From contig NW_027417107.1 in the NCBI RefSeq assembly GCF_009905375.1, positions 1-64,000 of the forward strand: a DNA stretch of 64,000 nt. Direction: 5' to 3'. The stretch is from Apium graveolens. Its lineage: Eukaryota > Streptophyta > Magnoliopsida > Apiales > Apiaceae. Each line of letters starts with the position of its first letter. The first letter of the stretch is position 1. Below, in pieces: positions 57,529 to 64,000 of this stretch. The translations under genes were made by a program, and so were the position numbers. A model generated the notes under the pieces. That model was not told the DNA's origin, searched no databases, and saw only the letters and a list, made by a program, of their open reading frames with translations.

Positions 57529-58880
57529 TCAAGTAGACAATAAAATGGCACTAACCACCTCACGGTTTGTTGTATCCCCATAGTAGTGCTTCAACCTCTG
57601 ACCATTTACCTTGAATGCTTGGCTTGGATCATTCTCAAAAATCTCCACAACTCCATGCGGAAACACAGTTTTGATTATGAAAGTCCCGGACCATCTCGAC
57701 TTCAATTTTCCAGGAAAAAGACGGAGACGAGAGTTAAATAACAGAACTTGTTGTCCCGACACAAATGACTTGAGCACTAGACCCCTATCGTGCCACCTCT
57801 TGACTTTCTCCTTGTACATTTTATTATTTTCATATGCTTGAAGCCGAAATTCGTCGAGTTCATTCAATTGAAGCATTCTTTTCTTACCAGCTGCATCCAA
57901 ATCAAGGTTCAACTTCTTCAAAGCCCAATACGCTTTATGTTCAAGCTCCACAGGCAAATGACACCCCTTACTATAAACCAACTGAAATGGCGACATTCCC
58001 AACGGAGTCTTGTATGCTATTCTATATGCCCAAACAGCTTCATCAAGCTTCAAAGACCAGTCTTTCCTTGATGGACAGACAACTTTCTCTAGAATACGCT
58101 TGATCTCCCTGTTAGACACCTCAGCTTGACCATTAGTCTGAGGATGGTAGGTTGTAGCAATGCGATGATTCACATTATACCTTTGCATCATGGAAGTGAA
58201 CTTGCGATCACAAAAATACCAACCCTCGATACTGATTATGACTCTTGGAGTCCCAATCGTGTGAATATCTGCTTATGAAGAAAATTAAGCACTACCTTCG
58301 CATCATTTATTGGAAAAGCCTTGACTTCAACCCATTTCGACACATAATCGACCACCAGCAAGATATACTGATTATTACAAGATGAGACAAATGGCCCCCT
58401 GAAGTCGATTCCCCAAACATCAAAGACTTCAACCTCGAGAAGCACATTAAGAGGCATCTCATCCCTCTTGGACATAATACCCACACGCTGGCATCGATCA
58501 CACTTCAAAACAAAGTGATGAGCATCCTTAAACAATGTTGTCCAGAAGAATCCCGTTTGAAGGACACCAGTTGTTGTCTTCTCTCCACCATAGTGGCCTC
58601 CATAAACAGTTGAATGACGGTCTCGCAAGATTCCCCCCGTTTCGTTGTACGGAATACATCTCCTGATGATTTGGTCATCTCCTTGCCTAAACAGATATGG
58701 TTCATCCCACATGTACCACTTCACCTCATGAAGAAACTTCTTCCTTTGAGCATACGACAAGTCTGGAGGCATGATATTACTCACAAGGTAGTTCACAATG
58801 TCTACAAACCACAGTTCTTCCTCTTGCACTCCAAACAGCTGCTCATCGGGAAAAGACTCATTTATCAATATCGTATCCTG
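57529..58880 (-). pseudogene. pol: Integrase of element C
   Basis: The zinc-finger region ([20 protein letters not shown], then [11 protein letters not shown]) has its His and Cys residues. The core has the first acidic residue in [13 protein letters not shown] frameshift lies near 58250. At the second catalytic position the frame reads ISIEGWYF (codons at 58225-58230), so the expected Asp is absent. The glutamate block TNGQAEVSNREIK is present. The C-terminal part (SRLRLFPGKLKSRWSGTF) runs to the stop at 57529. It is non-functional. Confidence 0.9.
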
Positions 58881-60811
58881 TGAAGTTGCACTTGGATCTT
58901 CCAAATGAGAGAGATGATCAGCGACTTGATTCTCAGTACCCTTTATGTCCTTGATCTCTAATTCAAAATCCTGAAGTAGAAGAACCCATCTAATCAATCT
59001 AGGCTTCGAGTCCTTCTTCGAGACGAGATATCGAATTGCAGCGTGATCAGTGAAAATTGTCACCTTCGTCCCAAGCAAATAAGATCGAAACTTCTCAAAA
59101 CTGTAGACAATAGCCAAAAGTTCTTTTCAATAGTCGTATAATTCAGTTGAGCACCGTTTAGGGTCTTACTAGCATAGTAGACCAAATGAAATATGTTGTT
59201 CTTTCTCTGCCCAAGAATTGCTCTAACTGCATAGTCACTTGTATCGCACATCATCTCAAAAGGTTTATTCCAATCAGGTGCAGTTATGACAGGTTTCGTG
59301 ATCAAACTCTTCTTCAAAAACTCAAAAGCAGCTAGGCACTCATCATCAAACTCGAACGGGACATATTTCTCCAGAAGATTGCACAAAGGTTTAGAGATTT
59401 TTGAGAAGACCTTGATGAACTGCATATAAAAACCCGCATGACCAAGAAAGCTGCGAACTCCCTTAACAGAAATTGGTGGAGGAAGATTTTCAATGAACCC
59501 CACCTTAGCTTTGTCCACCTCAAGACCCTTACTAGAGACCTCGTGACCAAGAATAATGCCCTGTCGCACCATAAAATGACATTTCTCCCAATTGAGAACC
59601 AGATTGGTCTCAACACACCTTTTAAGAATGTCATCAAGATTCTGCAAGCACTCATCAAATAAATCACCAAACACAAAGAATTCGTCCATGAACACCTCCA
59701 CATTCTGACTAATCACATTAGAGAAGATAGCCATCATACATCTCTATAATGTGGTCGGTGCTCCACAAAAACCAAAAAAAACTCTTCTGAAGGCGAAAGT
59801 ACCAAATGGACAAGTGAAGGTAGTCTTTTCCTGATCTTCTGGAGTAATACAAATCTGATTATATCCCAAATAGCCATTCAGAAGACAGTAGTACTCATGC
59901 CCAGCCAACCTGTCGAGCATCTGATCAATAAAAGGCAAAGGGAACTGACCTTTTCTCGTGGCCTTGTTCAGCTTCCTATAGTCCATGCAAACTATCCACC
60001 CCATGATTGTTCGAGTGGGAATGAGCTCATTCCTCTCATTAGCAACAACGGTGATACCTCATTTCTTTGGTACGCACTAAACTGGACTCACCCAAGAACT
60101 ATCAGAAATGGGATAGATTATCCATGCATCCAGCCATTTGAGAATTTCCTTCTTCATAACTTCTTTCATGATCAGATTTAGCCTTCTTTGTTGCTCAACA
60201 GTAGGCTTGCTACCTTCCTCTAGCAGAATTGTATGCATGCAATAAGAAGGTCTGATTCCCTTAATATCTGCTATCGTCCATCCAATTGCCGATTTGAACT
60301 CTCTCAGAATTCTTAAGAGTTTTTCCTCATCACTACCTGAAAGGTCAGATGCAACAATAACAGGAAAAGTAGATGCATCACCTAAAAATGCATACCTTAA
60401 GTGTTCAGGCAATGGTATAAGCTCAAGTGTAGGAGCTTCATCAATAGGTGGCTTGAGGTGCTTAGGAGATTTGTTCAGCTCCTCCATTCGAAGAGATTGA
60501 AAAGGCATATCCATCTTCCCCTTCCAGGGAGAAGCATTCAAATATTGTAATTGCTCATCACTTTCATCATCTTCACTATTAGAATACCCCAATAAGGCCT
60601 CTTCTAAGGCATCAGACCTTAGCAATTGATCAAGTTCTGAAGTAACCATATAATCGACCAACTCCACCTTTAAGCACTCCTCATTTTCCGTAGGGAATTT
60701 CATGGCATTGAACACATTAAAAGTTACATCCGGATCCAGCACTCGCATTGTGAGCTCACCCTGCTGCACATCTATCAAGGTTCGGCTAGTAGCTAAGAAA
60801 GGTCTTCCCAA
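58881..60811 (-). pseudogene. pol: Reverse transcriptase / RNase H of element C
   Basis: RT blocks: SWVSPV then a stop near 60075, CMDYRKLNKATRKGQFPLPF, PFGTFAFRRVFFGF and an in-frame TAG near 59742. The catalytic loop then reads VFMDEFFVFG. The second aspartate of the usual xxDD is Glu (codon 59681-59683), which should abolish or cripple polymerisation. The RNase H block MCDTSDYAV and [17 protein letters not shown] are present, with a frameshift near 59120 between them. The N-terminal linker (60077-60811) contains GRPFLATSRTLIDVQQGELT, the junction with protease. Confidence 0.9.
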
Positions 60812-61640
60812 GATTATGGGAATCTTCTTATCCTCCTCGAAATCAAGAATTATAAAATCAGCAGGAAGATAAGTCTATCCACCTTGACCAAGACATCCTC
60901 CACAATGCCTCGTGGATATGTAATCGAACGGTCGACCAACTGCAAAGTCATATAGGTAGGCTTTAGATCGGGTAAGTATAACTTCTTGAAGATTGACAAA
61001 GGCATCAAATTGATGCTGGATACCAAGTCACATAAGTATTTGTCAAATGACACTTTTCCAATGGTGTAAGGAATAGTGAAGCTTCCAGGATCCTTAAGCT
61101 TCGGAGGCAACTTCTGTCGCAGCACAGCACTGCATTCCTCCATGAGAGCAACGGTCTCTGAGTCATCAAGCTTCACTTTCTGAAAAAGTATACCTTTCAT
61201 AAACTTTGCATAACTAGGCATCTGTTCAAGAGCTTCAGCGAAAGGTATGTTGATATGAAGTTTCTTGAACACCTCCAGAAACTTCTCAAACTGCTTATCC
61301 AGCTTTTTCTTCTGCAACCTCTTAGGAAAGGGAGGTGGATAGATCTGTTTCTCCCCTGTATTACCCTCAGGAGGAGTGTGTTCAATAGTAGTCTTCCTTG
61401 GTTCCACTTTAGCTTCCTTCTGCACTTCTTCTTCAACTACAACTTTTTCATCTGAAACTTGAGAGTGTTCGGGATTTGCAACCTTCCTAGACCTCAATGT
61501 AATTGCCTTTACCTGCTCCTTAGCTTCCCTATTTCCTGGCATTTCAGTGTCACTAGGGAGTGTACCACGTTGACGATTTAGCAAGGCATTGGCAATTTGT
61601 CCAATTTTGATTTTCCAAGGTCTTGATAGAAATCACTTGG
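60812..61640 (-). pseudogene. pol: Protease region of element C
   Basis: The minus strand reads KIGQIANALLNRQRGTLPSD, a basic/acidic linker, FLEVFKKLHINIPFAEALEQ and PGSFTIPYTIGKVSFDKYLC. The active site follows as CDLVSSINLMPLSIFKKL (Asp codon 61027-61029). The usual residues after Asp-Leu in this family are Gly-Ala-Ser; here they are Val-Ser-Ser, which probably inactivates the enzyme. The frame ends at 60850 after a frameshift near 60865. Confidence 0.85.
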
Positions 61641-61765
61641 CTCTTGCACATGAGCCTCAACTCCTCCAATTCAGATTTTTCATTAGACTATTACAGTTGA
61701 AGTTGTTGCCTTAGTGCATATTACGGTTGCTAAAAACCAGGGGGATTGTACTACTTTGCTGGATA

Positions 61766-62877
61766 CTACTGATAAGGTTGTTGAACCTCATTCTGAGTGT
61801 TGCTCCAACTGAATTTGGGATGATTGCGGTTATTAGGATGATAGGTGGCTGGCACAGGTTGCTGCGACCTCTGAAAGTTGCTCACGAACTGAGCTGATTT
61901 ACTAGAAATAACACACTGCTCCGTCTCATGGGCACCAGCACAAAGCTCACAGACACTAGTGATCTGATTAACTCCATAATTAGCCAAAAAATCCACCTTC
62001 ATCGTCAAAGCCTTAAGCTGAGCAACTTTAGTCGTAGTTGTATCTAACTCCAGAAATCCTGCTACTTTGCCCTGAGATAGTCTCAAAGTAGGATTCTGGT
62101 ATTCATTAGCAACCATCAGTTTAATAAATTCATAAGTTTCATCATAGCTTTTAGCCCACAAGGCTCAACCTGATGTTGCATCAAGCATGGGTCTAGAATT
62201 AACACCCAAACCATTATAGAATTAGTTAATGATCATCCGGTCAGGCATCCCATGATGAGGACACTTCCTAAGTATCTCTTTATAACTATCCCAAACCTCA
62301 TATAAAGATTCTCCAGATTGCCGAGCAAATTGAGTAAGTGCGTTTCTGATTGCAGCAGTCTTCGCCATATGAAAGAATTTGATTAAGAATTTTTTAGCAA
62401 GATCCTCCCATTTGGTAATAGACCCTGGTGGTAGAGAATATAACCAGCACTAGCTTTATCCCGCAGAGAGAATGGGAAAAGCCTCAACTTAATAGCATCT
62501 TCAGAATGTCTATTGAACTTGAAGGTATTGCATATCTCGATGAAATCTATGATGTGCATGTTGGGGTCTTCTGTCGGAGAACCCCCAAACTGAACTGAGT
62601 CCTGTATCATCTGAATCATGTTTGACTTGATCTCAAAGGTATTAGTCGAGATGGTTGGTCGAACAATGCTAGACTGAATATCATTGATCTTCGGTTGAGA
62701 GTAGTCCATCAAAGACTTTGGATTTGCTTCTGGTTCTCCCATTGCAATAAGAACCTCGTCTTCTTTCTCAATTAAGATCTCTTCATCAACTTTCTCCTCT
62801 ACTACAACTTCTTCCTCAGCTTGATCCAGTGTTCTCTTACGAGACCGAGAACGCGTATGCGTACACGCTCGCTAGAT
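61766..62877 (-). pseudogene. gag: Gag of element C
   Basis: From ATG 62742 the frame reads MGEPEANPKSLMDYSQPKIN and continues through PTEDPNMHIIDFIEI and AIKLRLFPFSLRDKASA, the Athila-type capsid, until a frame change near 62440. The later part (62161-61766) has AKSYDETYEFIKLMVANEYQ and a zinc knuckle CELCAGAHETEQC. Upstream of ATG 62742 the same frame stays open to about 62877 and encodes a basic then acidic stretch (RSRSRKRTLDQAEEEVVVEE), so the original start may have been further upstream and lost. It is broken by frameshifts near 62440 and 62170. Confidence 0.85.
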
Positions 62878-62978
62878 TACCTGAAACACGTCAAGGAAAT
62901 AAGTAAGTAACAATGTCCGAGTCACTGAACTTTAATGACCAATGATGACAAACACATAAACTAAAAATTAATACTGAA

Positions 62979-62997
62979 GTCCCTGGCAGCGGCGCCA
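62979..62997 (-). other. Primer-binding site of element C (Asp tRNA type)
   Basis: The minus strand reads TGGCGCCGCTGCCAGGGAC, six bases inside the LTR edge. It is the same class as the site of element D. Confidence 0.9.
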
Positions 62998-63003
62998 AAA
63001 ACT

Positions 63004-64000
63004 TGTTAGGGCTAAAAACGCGCTAATATTCACGCAAGTATACGTGATCGCAAGTAGTATAGAATAAATTCTAGTTCGTTCCCACAGGGACTGGTCTAGG
63101 TTAATTTCAATCAATGTATTTATGCAACAATGATATGGTTATTATCCAATGCTAAGACGAATAACAAATTGAGGTTGTTTATAACTACAATTAACTAAGA
63201 GATTATACTAAAGAACATTATCTAAGAAATTAAAGAGAGTTGAATACTATATGACACAAACATGGGATTCTAACTTCATTCAATAGCCTTTTCATTCTTA
63301 ACCTTAGCATGTAATGGTGATGACACTAATCAGATAACACGAAACTGATAAATGCCAACTTTCGTTGTACGAATACCATACTACCAGACATCCACAAAAG
63401 AGATAGAAGCTGAATATACACCAATTATATTGAGACCCTATATGTCTATAGAATTTGACAACATAACGGTTTAATGCACAAGTTAACTATCGTGATTATA
63501 TAGGGTAAGTAAGATGGTTAAAATTACCTACGAATCATGCATAACAAATACATGAACCTTTGCTAGCATGGCAAGTTCCAAACCCTTAAATTCATTTTAG
63601 CTTCATTAAAGATTAAGACACTATCTTATAAGTTTGCGATGCTCATAAGTCGAATAAGCACAACCAATGCTATGTTATCATACAATCACCACACACTAAG
63701 GCATCAAAACAAATTAACTAAAGAAATCCATAAATAAATTCATTAGAACCCCACGATAATGATTAGCTCATAATCGGACTCATCATCAACGTGGGTTCCG
63801 ATAAAAGCATGGTATAATAAACGTAGTCTTTTTACTTAATAAATAATAAACCAAGTACAAAACAAGAGTATAGGTTCACAAATAAGAAAACTAGCATCCA
63901 AAGTTACAACTTAAAACAAAGAATCACAAGTATAAACTAGATCTTCTTCCCCTTGGTTGAATTATGCTCTACGGTCTTCTTACGCCTTCTCCTTAAGCTC
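63004..64000 (-). repeat. 5' LTR of element C (truncated by window end)
   Basis: Matches 53040 onward, starting TGTTAGGGCTAAAAACGCGC. About 460 bp, including the part that should carry the GC modules and TATA box, lie beyond the window. Confidence 0.93.

Larger units (their letters stand above)
53040..64000 (-). mobile_element. Gypsy element C (Athila/Tat-like), minus strand, right end outside window
   Basis: Order on the minus strand: 5' LTR (63004 to beyond 64000), Asp-type primer site, gag, protease, reverse transcriptase/RNase H, integrase, a 0.6-kb spacer with promoter-like signals, an extra ORF, a 1.4-kb untranslated region, a polypurine tract and the 3' LTR (53040-54499). The LTR copies differ at roughly one position in twenty over the first 300 bp. 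Every coding region is broken. The element interrupts copia fragment F; the left flank is ACTGG and the right flank is outside the window. Confidence 0.92.

Overview
The window is a stack of nested LTR retrotransposons from a flowering plant nuclear genome. The evidence is long TG...CA-bounded LTRs, primer-binding sites complementary to plant initiator-Met or Asp tRNAs, polypurine tracts, Ty1/copia (SIRE-like) and Ty3/gypsy (chromovirus and Athila/Tat-like) gag-pol remnants, AT-rich spacers and GT-AG introns. A dicot is likely. The species cannot be fixed from sequence alone. I see no intact host gene, no tRNA or rRNA gene and no CRISPR array.

Layout. (1) 1-11779: gypsy element A, plus strand, with very long LTRs (3' copy 3505 bp; 5' copy cut by the window edge) around a decayed interior with integrase remnants. 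(2) 11780-13528: low-copy-looking AT-rich DNA with a broken two-exon gene on the minus strand. (3) 13529-15039: LTR, Asp-type primer site and leader of another gypsy element (D), cut off by (4) copia element 1, 15040-28299. Copia 1 has 598/614-bp LTRs that differ at about ten positions, a gag-pol broken by frameshifts, and downstream of pol two extra sense-strand genes: a 91-aa ORF with its own TATA box and an intact 1236-aa ORF. (5) 28300-29275: unassigned DNA with one exon-like stretch. (6) 29216-33172: minus-strand copia element E (gag, start of protease, primer site, LTR). (7) 33173-50077: minus-strand gypsy element B, with 3.9-kb LTRs. Its left LTR is split by a 4367-bp solo LTR (S) with a perfect 5-bp target duplication. 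(8) 50078-52400: the 3' end of a second copia element carrying a decayed homologue of the 1236-aa ORF. (9) 52500-53030: a minus-strand copia protease fragment. (10) 53040-64000: minus-strand gypsy element C (Athila/Tat-like) with gag, protease, reverse transcriptase, RNase H, integrase and an extra 3' gene with its own TATA box.

How the parts work together. In each element the primer site, gag-pol and polypurine tract would have served reverse transcription and integration. None of the gag-pol regions is intact here, so activity would need helper elements. The feature most worth attention is that two unrelated lineages (copia 1 and gypsy C) each carry extra genes between pol and the 3' LTR that appear to have their own promoter or splice signals. 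In gypsy C the GC-rich modules upstream of the internal TATA box resemble those upstream of the LTR TATA box. In copia 1 the large extra ORF is intact although gag-pol is not. A short motif (AAGTTCTGA and its complement) recurs through copia 1 in coding, spacer and LTR DNA.
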